Shown: in pieces, positions 1 to 6,600 of the stretch | How positions within the stretch are numbered: the stretch's first letter is position 1 | Layout of the letters: every line of letters starts with the position of its first letter | NCBI RefSeq assembly: GCF_006149005.1 | Contig: NZ_VBSL01000003.1 | Location: 124,001-188,000 of the forward strand | Source: Larkinella sp. C7 | GTDB taxonomy: Bacteria > Bacteroidota > Bacteroidia > Cytophagales > Spirosomataceae | DNA length: 64,000 nucleotides | Direction: 5' to 3' | Position numbers and translations under genes: made by a program | Notes under the pieces: model-generated | What the model was told of the DNA's origin: nothing | Databases searched by the model: none | Seen by the model: only the letters and a program-made list of their open reading frames with translations

Positions 1-43
1 CCGGCGTTCCCCACGTTTTGGCGGCATTTAATTCTATCACAGT

Positions 44-664
44 ATGGAACAAACGATAACCAAAACCAGACCTAAAAATAGTGGCACCAAGCCGTTGTTT
101 GAGAACCCCATTCTTGAACGATTGTCACGTACCCACATTGCGGTTCCGATCACGATTTACCTGGTAACGTCCACACTCTTCTGCTGGTACGCTTTTGCGT
201 ATACGGAAATGTCGGCTCTCTGGATTACTTTCCTGTTTTTTGCGGGCATCACCGTTTTTACGCTGGTCGAATACGCCGTTCACCGGGGCGTATTCCACAT
301 GGAAACCGACACGCCAACGAAGGCTAAAATTCAGTATACCTTCCACGGCATTCACCACGAGTATCCGAAAGACAAAACCCGGCTGGCGATGCCCCCGGCT
401 GCGGCCGTATTCGTAGCGTCTGCGTTGTTTGGCGTTCTTTTTCTGTTGCTGGGCGAAGCTTCTTACGCGTTTTTTCCCGGTTTTCTGGTCGGCTATTCGG
501 GCTATTTGTTCGTGCATTTCATCGTTCATGCCTACGCTCCACCCAAGAATTTCTTTAAGTGGCTGTGGATCAATCACTCGGTTCACCACTACAAGAGCCA
601 CGAAAAGAATTACGGCGTTTCGTCGCCCTTGTGGGACCACATTTTTGGAACGTACATGAAATAA
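44..664 (+). CDS. Fatty acid hydroxylase / sterol desaturase family membrane protein
   Basis: This 206-residue protein belongs to the di-iron fatty acid hydroxylase superfamily, membrane enzymes that hydroxylate or desaturate lipids. The histidine clusters are present: HRGVFH at 80-85, HGIHH at 101-105, H158/H162 and HSVHH at 178-182, with H186 beyond. Hydrophobic stretches around 32-52, 58-78, 120-138 and 145-163 would form the membrane core. It most resembles the short bacterial fatty acid 2-hydroxylase type without a cytochrome b5 domain. It ends 6 nt before nuoA and may share a transcript with it, although no functional link is evident. The substrate (sphingolipid fatty acid, carotenoid or other) cannot be read from sequence. 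Confidence 0.88.
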   Translation: MEQTITKTRPKNSGTKPLFENPILERLSRTHIAVPITIYLVTSTLFCWYAFAYTEMSALWITFLFFAGITVFTLVEYAVHRGVFHMETDTPTKAKIQYTFHGIHHEYPKDKTRLAMPPAAAVFVASALFGVLFLLLGEASYAFFPGFLVGYSGYLFVHFIVHAYAPPKNFFKWLWINHSVHHYKSHEKNYGVSSPLWDHIFGTYMK

Positions 665-670
665 CGTCGC

Positions 671-1141
671 ATGTTATCCGACTTCGGAATCATTCTATTG
701 TTCATCATTACCGGCCTGGCGTTCGTTGGGCTGGTTTTGTTTGTTGGGAGTCTGTTGCGTCCCAACCGCCCCAACATCGAAAAGCAAACCACCTACGAGT
801 CCGGCGAAGAACCGGTTGGCAATGCCAATGTGCAGTTTAACGTCCGGTTTTACGTGGTCGCCCTTATTTTTGTTTTGTTCGACGTCGAACTGGTTTTTTT
901 GTTTCCGTGGGCTACGGTTTTTGGAAAAAAGGCCTTGATCGAAGAAACGAACGGCTTGTGGGGCTGGCTTTCGCTGGCGGAAATGGTCATCTTTGTGGCT
1001 CTTCTGGCCTTGGGGCTGGCGTATGTCTGGGCCAAGGGCTTTCTGGATTGGGTGAAACCGGAACCGAAAGTGCCGGAAATGAAAACCGCCGTACCGGTTT
1101 CGCTGTACGAAAAAGTGAATCAGAAATATAAAAATAGTTGA
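671..1141 (+). CDS. nuoA: NADH-quinone oxidoreductase subunit A
   Basis: This is the small membrane subunit of respiratory complex I, which helps form the quinone pocket and the junction between the hydrophilic arm and the membrane arm. The family signature YESGEEPVGNANVQFNVRFY follows the first membrane helix (about residues 5-27), and two further helices lie near 60-80 and 95-120. At 156 residues it is slightly long because of a C-terminal lysine-rich tail. It starts the nuoA-nuoB-nuoC run. A perfect 25-bp inverted repeat lies between its stop and nuoB. Confidence 0.95.
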   Translation: MLSDFGIILLFIITGLAFVGLVLFVGSLLRPNRPNIEKQTTYESGEEPVGNANVQFNVRFYVVALIFVLFDVELVFLFPWATVFGKKALIEETNGLWGWLSLAEMVIFVALLALGLAYVWAKGFLDWVKPEPKVPEMKTAVPVSLYEKVNQKYKNS

Positions 1142-1142
1142 T

Positions 1143-1209
1143 CGGTTTACGGTTTTCAGTTTACGGTTCAGTACTTGACAATTTACCGTAAACTGAAAAC
1201 CGTAAACCG
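1143..1209 (+). repeat. Perfect 25-bp inverted repeat between nuoA and nuoB
   Basis: The arms at 1143-1167 and 1185-1209 are exact reverse complements around a 17-nt loop. The left arm begins CGGTTTACGGTTTTCAG. The hairpin starts 2 nt after the nuoA stop and ends 14 nt before the nuoB start, so it would form inside the nuo transcript next to the nuoB initiation region. There is no T-run, so it is unlikely to be a simple terminator. A related word (GGTTTACGGTTTACAGG) occurs near 11807. Confidence 0.85.
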
Positions 1210-1223
1210 TATACAGTTAAAAA

Positions 1224-1772
1224 ATGAGCGGTTTACTCGATCAACGATTCAAATCCGGCGAAGGTGGGGTGTTGCTGACCACGGCCGAAGACCTCCTGAA
1301 CTGGGCGCGGCTTTCGTCGCTGTGGCCAATGGGCTTCGGGCTGGCCTGCTGCGCCATCGAAATGATGCAAACCTTCGCGTCGGGCTACGACCTGGAGCGG
1401 TTCGGAATTTTCCCCCGGCCTTCGCCCCGGCAGTCGGACGTCATGATCGTGTCCGGCACCGTGACGTTCAAGATGGCCGACCGCATCCGGCGTCTCTACG
1501 AACAAATGCCCGAACCGCGTTACGTGATTTCGATGGGGTCGTGTTCCAACTGCGGAGGGCCCTACTGGCAGCACGGTTACCACGTCGTGAAGGGCGTGGA
1601 CCGGATCATTCCCGTCGATGTGTATGTGCCGGGCTGTCCACCGCGCCCCGAAGCCCTGATTGGCGGTTTTCTGAAATTGCAGGAAAAAATCCGCAACAGC
1701 AGCCTGCGGGACGAACCGGCACCGACGGCCCTGTTGGCGATGGAAGCCGACGAAATGGAAGCCGTGAAGTAA
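1224..1772 (+). CDS. nuoB: NADH-quinone oxidoreductase subunit B
   Basis: NuoB carries the terminal 4Fe-4S cluster N2, which passes electrons to quinone. The four ligands are visible: the tandem pair C42-C43 in [10 protein letters not shown]107 in [12 protein letters not shown], and C138 in [11 protein letters not shown]. The length of 182 residues is normal. The start follows the 25-bp hairpin by 14 nt. The next gene is a small lipoprotein rather than nuoC, an unusual interruption for a complex I operon. Confidence 0.97.
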   Translation: MSGLLDQRFKSGEGGVLLTTAEDLLNWARLSSLWPMGFGLACCAIEMMQTFASGYDLERFGIFPRPSPRQSDVMIVSGTVTFKMADRIRRLYEQMPEPRYVISMGSCSNCGGPYWQHGYHVVKGVDRIIPVDVYVPGCPPRPEALIGGFLKLQEKIRNSSLRDEPAPTALLAMEADEMEAVK

Positions 1773-1851
1773 CTTTTGTTGAAAAGAGTCGAATGTACTC
1801 CAACCAATTAAAGGATTAAAGGGTCATATCGTTTAACAAATGCTAACACGT

Positions 1852-2196
1852 ATGAAAACGATCCTGAGCACCCTGATGGTGCTGTGCTTCGCAGCCTGCA
1901 CCGAAGACGATTCCACTTCCGGCCCCGAACTCCGGTCGGAGGTCATGCTGTATCCCAACGGACTGGCGTATGACGGTTGTCAGGCGCATGTGGCCCTGAA
2001 CTGGAACGATCCGCAGAAGATTATCCGGTATGCACCCGATGCTGAATCCGTTGCCCTGGTGGAAAACTTTGTGGGCAAGGAACAACAGAAGCAGGGTACC
2101 ATCGTCTATAAATTTACGGACCGGAAGAAAACCGTCGAATGCGGCTGGGGCTCGAAATTCGAGGCCGATGAGATAACGATCGTCTCAATTCGCTAA
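1852..2196 (+). CDS. Small lipoprotein lying between nuoB and nuoC
   Basis: The product is about 114 residues and not recognised. The N-terminus is a lipoprotein signal (MKTILSTLMVLCFAAC) with the lipidated cysteine at 16. An earlier ATG at 1840 would add four residues ahead of the signal, so the start at 1852 is preferred. Two further cysteines, in YDGCQAHV and VECGWGSK, could form a disulfide. The gene ends 8 nt before nuoC and is very likely co-transcribed with it. A role in complex I is possible from position alone, but nothing in the sequence shows it; a passenger gene is equally possible. Confidence 0.7.
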   Translation: MKTILSTLMVLCFAACTEDDSTSGPELRSEVMLYPNGLAYDGCQAHVALNWNDPQKIIRYAPDAESVALVENFVGKEQQKQGTIVYKFTDRKKTVECGWGSKFEADEITIVSIR

Positions 2197-2204
2197 CTTG
2201 CGGA

Positions 2205-2702
2205 ATGAATTTTTCCGAATTATCTGAACTGTTGCTGGCTCAATTTGGAACCGACGGAATTCTGCAAACCAATACCGCCAATCCGCAGCCTTTCCTCGTG
2301 GTGGAGTCAACGCAGATTGCCGAAATTTGCCGGTTTTTGCGCGACGATGACCGGCTTTTTTTTGACTTTCTGGCCTGCATGACCGGAATCGATAACGGTC
2401 TGCAGGTCAACACGATGGAAGTTGTCTACAACCTCACCTCGATCCCCTACGAACATAACCTGACGCTGAAAGTCGTGTTGGCGCGCACTGCCGAAGGCGA
2501 ACCGCTGCCGGTGGTTCCGACGGTCAGCAGCGTCTGGCGAACCGCCGACTGGCACGAGCGCGAAATTTACGATCTGGTCGGGATTCATTTCGACGGCCAC
2601 CCCGATTTGCGCCGGATTCTGCTCCCCACCGACTGGGTAGGCCATCCGTTGCGGAAAGATTACCGGGAGATGGAAACGTACCACGGAATCAAAGTGAAAT
2701 AG
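2205..2702 (+). CDS. nuoC: NADH-quinone oxidoreductase subunit C
   Basis: This is the 30-kDa-type hydrophilic subunit of complex I. The family signature is clear near the C-terminus: WHEREIYDLVGIHFDGHPDL followed by RRILLPTDW and PLRKDY. At 165 residues it is a stand-alone NuoC, not a NuoCD fusion. In most nuo operons nuoD follows directly. Here the next gene, 79 nt on, encodes an unrelated exported protein, so the remaining subunits must be encoded elsewhere. Confidence 0.95.
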   Translation: MNFSELSELLLAQFGTDGILQTNTANPQPFLVVESTQIAEICRFLRDDDRLFFDFLACMTGIDNGLQVNTMEVVYNLTSIPYEHNLTLKVVLARTAEGEPLPVVPTVSSVWRTADWHEREIYDLVGIHFDGHPDLRRILLPTDWVGHPLRKDYREMETYHGIKVK

Positions 2703-2781
2703 CCCGGCAAGCCCGGAACGTTTGGTAGTGTGCAATTGGCAGTTTAACTTGTATCTTTTCTGGATTTGAGCCATTGCTTCC

Positions 2782-4455
2782 ATGCCAACGCGACGTTATA
2801 GACTATTCCCGGCTTTCTGCCTTCTTTTGACCTTCTTTTTCGGCCAATTTCCAACCGTTTACGCCCAATTCAAATCCGATTCCGTGACGGTGAAGGGCCG
2901 GATCAAAAACCTGACGATTCAACTGTACCGCCAAAGCCCCAACGTGACGGTTTCGCGGAACAACATCCTGCAGGCTAACCGCGAAATGGCGCGCCCGGCC
3001 CCGCTCGCGCCCGATGGCTCGTTTCAGGTGACGCTGCCGCTGGTGTATCCATACGAAGAACTGTATTTCAATTTTGGCCAGATTTCAACCGCCTTTCTGG
3101 GTTCGGCCGGCACCATCGAAATTGCGCTCGATGCCGACTCCCTGTTCTTGTCCGAAGCACCTTTCCGGTTTAGCGGCACCAACGCCCAGGTGAACAACCA
3201 ACTGACCCGGTATAAGGCGTTCGAATTTAAAAACAAACCCAAAGTCGATAACCGCCAGTTGGCGAAACGAGTCGATGGGCGGTCGGCAGACGACAGTCGG
3301 AAGATTCTGACAAATGAGTTTATTGCAACTTACGAAAAATACCGCCAGACCCACGAGGTGTTGCCGCTGCTGGATCAGTACATCCGGTCGGGCATCAAAT
3401 ATGAAGTGTCTACCTACCTCTATGACCGGGCGCTGGCCGAGCAGGACACGCGCCTGGAAACAAGCTTGCCCTCCGGCGTCAGTCTGCGACCCGCCGACGA
3501 TCTGTTTCTGACGGTTCAGCGGACGACGGCGATGGAACGGTTTGCGGCATACGCCAATTCGCGGATTGCTGATCAGGCCGGTCGTGGCGTTCCGGTGGGC
3601 ACATTTGCCACGCTCGTGGACCGATATATCCGGGACCTGTCGGCCACGGAGCGGACGCGGGTAGACGAGCTGAAAGCCGGGAAAACCGCCGTTAGCCGGG
3701 ATATGCCGATGTTGCAGCGGATTTTACAACGCCACCAGGACACACTGGCGAAGCTGCTGGTGTATGAAACGGAGATGTCGCAATACCGGAAAATTGTGGA
3801 CACCACCGGAATGGATTACCTGAAAGCCCATTTTCTGGCGTCCATTCTGCCCGAAATTGAGTTGAAAAACCAGCAGCTTTTATACCAGCACATCATGCCC
3901 CAGGTAACCGATCCGCGCTACCGGCTTTCGCTGGAAGAGTTGTATCGGCTGGAGGTCAAAGACAGTGCGACGGTGCGGGAGGTGGCAGAAAAGTTTACCA
4001 ATCAGGTCGATGAGCCGGTCGAGGTATTGTCGGGGGTGACCCTGATGCGGTCCAGCCGCTACGGGAAAGATCTGCTCGAACAATTCCAGAAACAGGCGCT
4101 GGGGCGGTTGGTTTACGTGCTGGCGTGGTCGACTGAGGTGGAACCGTCGCGGCAGGAAGCCCTCGCGGCCCGGGCCATTCAGGATCAGCTTGGCAGCCGT
4201 GATGTGCTGTTTGTCTATGTGTGCAGCAGTGAAAATTCGATGGAACTCTGGCGGGAGTGGGTGGCTAAAAACAAGCCCAAGGGCCTGCACGTTTTTGTGG
4301 ACGAAGACCAGATTGGCAATCTGATCGGAACACTCCGGGCCGAATACATTCCGGCGGCCGGGCTGCTGGGCCGCGACGGAAAAGTCGTCAAACGTGATGC
4401 ACCGCTGCCGTCTAAACCGGACGAGGTATTGAAACTCATCCGGGAAAAATTGTAA
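2782..4455 (+). CDS. Exported thioredoxin-fold (TlpA-like) protein without CxxC
   Basis: The 557-residue protein begins with a signal peptide ending near PTVYAQ (residue 29). An N-terminal beta-rich segment (30-130) resembles the DUF4369-type domain in front of many Bacteroidota TlpA-like proteins. A long helical region follows (about 150-420), and a C-terminal thioredoxin-like fold (435-557) carries the late cis-proline region EYIPAAGLLGRDGKVV. The position normally holding the redox CxxC reads VLAWSTEVEPS, so disulfide chemistry is not expected. The protein probably acts in the periplasm as a binding or structural relative. It is 79 nt beyond nuoC and may have its own promoter (a weak TATCTTTT box lies shortly upstream). 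Confidence 0.7.
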   Translation: MPTRRYRLFPAFCLLLTFFFGQFPTVYAQFKSDSVTVKGRIKNLTIQLYRQSPNVTVSRNNILQANREMARPAPLAPDGSFQVTLPLVYPYEELYFNFGQISTAFLGSAGTIEIALDADSLFLSEAPFRFSGTNAQVNNQLTRYKAFEFKNKPKVDNRQLAKRVDGRSADDSRKILTNEFIATYEKYRQTHEVLPLLDQYIRSGIKYEVSTYLYDRALAEQDTRLETSLPSGVSLRPADDLFLTVQRTTAMERFAAYANSRIADQAGRGVPVGTFATLVDRYIRDLSATERTRVDELKAGKTAVSRDMPMLQRILQRHQDTLAKLLVYETEMSQYRKIVDTTGMDYLKAHFLASILPEIELKNQQLLYQHIMPQVTDPRYRLSLEELYRLEVKDSATVREVAEKFTNQVDEPVEVLSGVTLMRSSRYGKDLLEQFQKQALGRLVYVLAWSTEVEPSRQEALAARAIQDQLGSRDVLFVYVCSSENSMELWREWVAKNKPKGLHVFVDEDQIGNLIGTLRAEYIPAAGLLGRDGKVVKRDAPLPSKPDEVLKLIREKL

Positions 4456-4547
4456 AACCGCACCAGGCGTACTCACTTCAACGGCTGTGAAATTCTTCTT
4501 CTTCGGGCCGATCAGTGCGCCCTTTTCCAACTCCGGACCGCGCCGTT

Positions 4548-4901
4548 TCAGGGGGCTGTCCGCAGTTTGGTCAGTTTAACGGGAATACCGGCCAGCCGGA
4601 CGTTCGGCGGGGGCGCAAACTCGTCGGCGTTGAAAACGACTTTCGTACCGGTTTTCTGCACCGAGGTCGGCAGGTTGCAGGCGAAATAGCGCGTGCTGTC
4701 GCTGGTTCGGATGTAGATCCACGTGCTGGTTTGGGAGGTCTCCGCTTCGTTGACCACTATCCCCGGCACCTCGCGCAGGTCGGCGGCTTTTTTCCATTCG
4801 GCATAAGCCGCGCAGTCGGAACTGACGGTCACTTCATGGTCCCAGGGGCTGGGCTGGCAGGCCACCATCAGCAGGCCAACAATCAAAGATAGCGTCTTCA
4901 T
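4548..4901 (-). CDS. Small hypothetical lipoprotein
   Basis: The 117-residue product is not recognised. The signal MKTLSLIVGLLMVAC places a lipidated cysteine at 15. Two later cysteines (in SDCAAY and YFACNLP) could pair. It converges on the TlpA-like gene, leaving 92 nt between the stops. Size, signal and paired cysteines recall the lipoprotein between nuoB and nuoC, but no convincing alignment is visible by eye. Confidence 0.65.
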   Translation of the reverse strand: MKTLSLIVGLLMVACQPSPWDHEVTVSSDCAAYAEWKKAADLREVPGIVVNEAETSQTSTWIYIRTSDSTRYFACNLPTSVQKTGTKVVFNADEFAPPPNVRLAGIPVKLTKLRTAP

Positions 4902-5118
4902 GGATGTACTGGTTTTGGTAGTAAGACGCTTTTGGTGGGGAAAAGGTTGGGAGAGGGCGAGGAATTCTTTTGTTGAAGGCAGTAGTCAATTTTCAATTAC
5001 CGAACTCGCAGTAAGGATAATGTTGGTACGTTTGTATCCAATCTATAAAGGAATGTAAATTGTTTTTATTCGGCAGCGAAGAACTTGAAAAAATAGCTGA
5101 AAAATTGATTTTTCTCCT

Positions 5119-5126
5119 ATATTTGA
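5119..5126 (+). promoter_or_regulatory. Candidate -7 box ahead of the HNH cassette
   Basis: TATATTTG fits the Bacteroidota consensus TAnnTTTG and lies 56 nt before the HNH start. No TTG is present at the usual 19-21 nt upstream, so support is weak. A second box, TACGTTTG, lies at 5027-5034. The whole 4902-5182 gap is AT-rich and holds no other recognisable feature. Confidence 0.3.
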
Positions 5127-5182
5127 GTCCCTCATTAAGATGAAAAGGTTGCTTTTTACTCTATAAAATAACCAGGGATTGC

Positions 5183-5959
5183 ATGAGAGAAGATCAGCGT
5201 TTGTGGACCCGAAATGAGTTACTTTTGGTTATTAACCTTTATTCAAAACTAACATTTGGATTATTGCACCAAAAAAATAAGGATGTTATTAAGCTAGCTT
5301 CTCGTCTAGGAAGAACTCCCGGTTCAGTTGCTTATAAATTAGTTAATATTGCAAGCCTTGATCCTAAAATAACCTCTCAAGGTAAAAAAGGGGCCTCAAA
5401 TTCCAGTAAGCTAGATCAACTTGTATGGGCTGAATTTAGTAATAATTGGGATACTCTTTTTGCAGAAAGCGAAAGCCTTTTAGGAAATACAATTGATTTT
5501 GGGGATGTAGCTGTAAAGTTGGAGACTGTTACTGATGATTTTGTAATACCTGAAGGAAGAACCAGAATGCAAACTATTGCTGTGAGGGCGAATCAAAGTT
5601 TATTTCGCCAATTGGTAATGTCTGCCTATGAGAATAGATGTTGCATAACCGGTATTAGCGAGAAAAATTTGTTGATTGCCAGTCATATAAAGCCTTGGAG
5701 TATGGATGATAAAAATCGTCTTAATCCACGTAATGGCTTAGCTTTAAATGCTTTACATGATAAGGCATTCGATTGTGGATTATTGTCAATTACTCCAGAA
5801 TATAAAATTCAAATATCTTCAAGGATTTTTAGTGGAAATTCTGGATGGCAGAGTGAATATTTTGAGAGATACCACAATCAATTTATAAAATTGCCTAATA
5901 AGTTTGAACCAGCCGAAGAGTTTCTTTCTTATCACTACCAAAATATATTCATGCAATGA
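5183..5959 (+). CDS. HNH endonuclease, restriction-like
   Basis: The 258-residue protein has an N-terminal region (about 8-95) typical of a family of modification-dependent or restriction-like HNH nucleases, seen in WTRNELLLVINLYSKL, LGRTPGSVAYKLVN and KLDQLVWAEF. A C-terminal HNH domain (about 140-235) carries CCITG at 153-157, H168 in ASHIKPW, N184, and HDKAFDCG with H192-D193. It would cut DNA, but the specificity is unknown. No methyltransferase is nearby. Codon use is strongly AT-rich (many AAT, TTA and AAA codons) compared with the GC-rich genes on both sides, a sign of recent transfer. Its stop overlaps the start of the next gene by 4 nt. Confidence 0.85.
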   Translation: MREDQRLWTRNELLLVINLYSKLTFGLLHQKNKDVIKLASRLGRTPGSVAYKLVNIASLDPKITSQGKKGASNSSKLDQLVWAEFSNNWDTLFAESESLLGNTIDFGDVAVKLETVTDDFVIPEGRTRMQTIAVRANQSLFRQLVMSAYENRCCITGISEKNLLIASHIKPWSMDDKNRLNPRNGLALNALHDKAFDCGLLSITPEYKIQISSRIFSGNSGWQSEYFERYHNQFIKLPNKFEPAEEFLSYHYQNIFMQ

Positions 5960-6315
5960 ATAAAATTGAAATGGAATATATGTATCGAGATGCGGGTAAT
6001 AATAAGTTACGTCATCGAGTTGTTTTTGAGAATAAGAATAATTTAACCATTCGCCAAATCAGGGATTTAATGCAAGTCGTGTTTATTGATAAGCTTTGGT
6101 TTGATCCTGATCGTTGTGGTGTTAAGAGGTTGAATTTTAAAAGATTTGATTCTGAATTAGATCATCTTTGGCATGAAATCGAATGGATAGGTATTACCAC
6201 AAAACGTAAGACGAGTGATGTAGATATCGCTGATTTTTTATTTAATTCTTTGAAAGGAAATCAGTTCTACAAACTTGAGAAAGACGAGTTGGAAGAATAT
6301 GCTTTTGAACCATAG
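5956..6315 (+). CDS. Unknown partner gene of the HNH endonuclease
   Basis: The 119-residue protein is not recognised. Its ATG overlaps the HNH stop codon (ATGA), which implies translational coupling. It is rich in charged and aromatic residues, with no signal peptide or membrane segment. Visible features are an Arg/Asn-rich start (YRDAGNNKLRHRVVFENKNN), the hydrophobic segment IRDLMQVVFIDKLWFDP, and an acidic tail ending DELEEYAFEP. It shares the AT-rich codon use of the HNH gene, so the two probably arrived together. Possible roles are an immunity protein, a specificity factor or an inhibitor of the nuclease; none is shown by the sequence. Confidence 0.7.
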   Translation: MNKIEMEYMYRDAGNNKLRHRVVFENKNNLTIRQIRDLMQVVFIDKLWFDPDRCGVKRLNFKRFDSELDHLWHEIEWIGITTKRKTSDVDIADFLFNSLKGNQFYKLEKDELEEYAFEP

Positions 6316-6467
6316 TATCTCCGCTGCTGGGGGGTATGTACATCAGCCATATTACCCGCTCCTTTCGCCGGTGTTTCGGACGGATGGAGCGTCAATGCAT
6401 CAACCTCCCGGACGTGTTTTTTGTTAAGCCTCCCAAACCCGGTTGCTGGTCAGGATTTGAAATGGTT

Positions 6468-6496
6468 GCTGTTCAGGATTTCAAATCCTGAACAGC
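6468..6496. repeat. 14-bp palindrome (hairpin) between convergent genes
   Basis: GCTGTTCAGGATTT and its exact reverse complement are separated by a single C. A partial third copy of the word (TCAGGATTTGAAAT) lies 17 nt before it. It sits between the AT-rich cassette and the convergent surface-protein gene and could act as a terminator for either strand, although no T-run follows. Confidence 0.75.
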
Positions 6497-6600
6497 CATA
6501 AAAACCAATCGCTATCTCCTCAACAGCGGTTTCGCCACCGAGAACCTTCGGAAGATCGGTCAGTTCCTTTGATGCCGGGGTTCGGGCCGTCGGTGCTTCG

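Noticed and set aside
5183-5959. Classical restriction-modification system
   Set aside because: No methyltransferase gene is present on either side.
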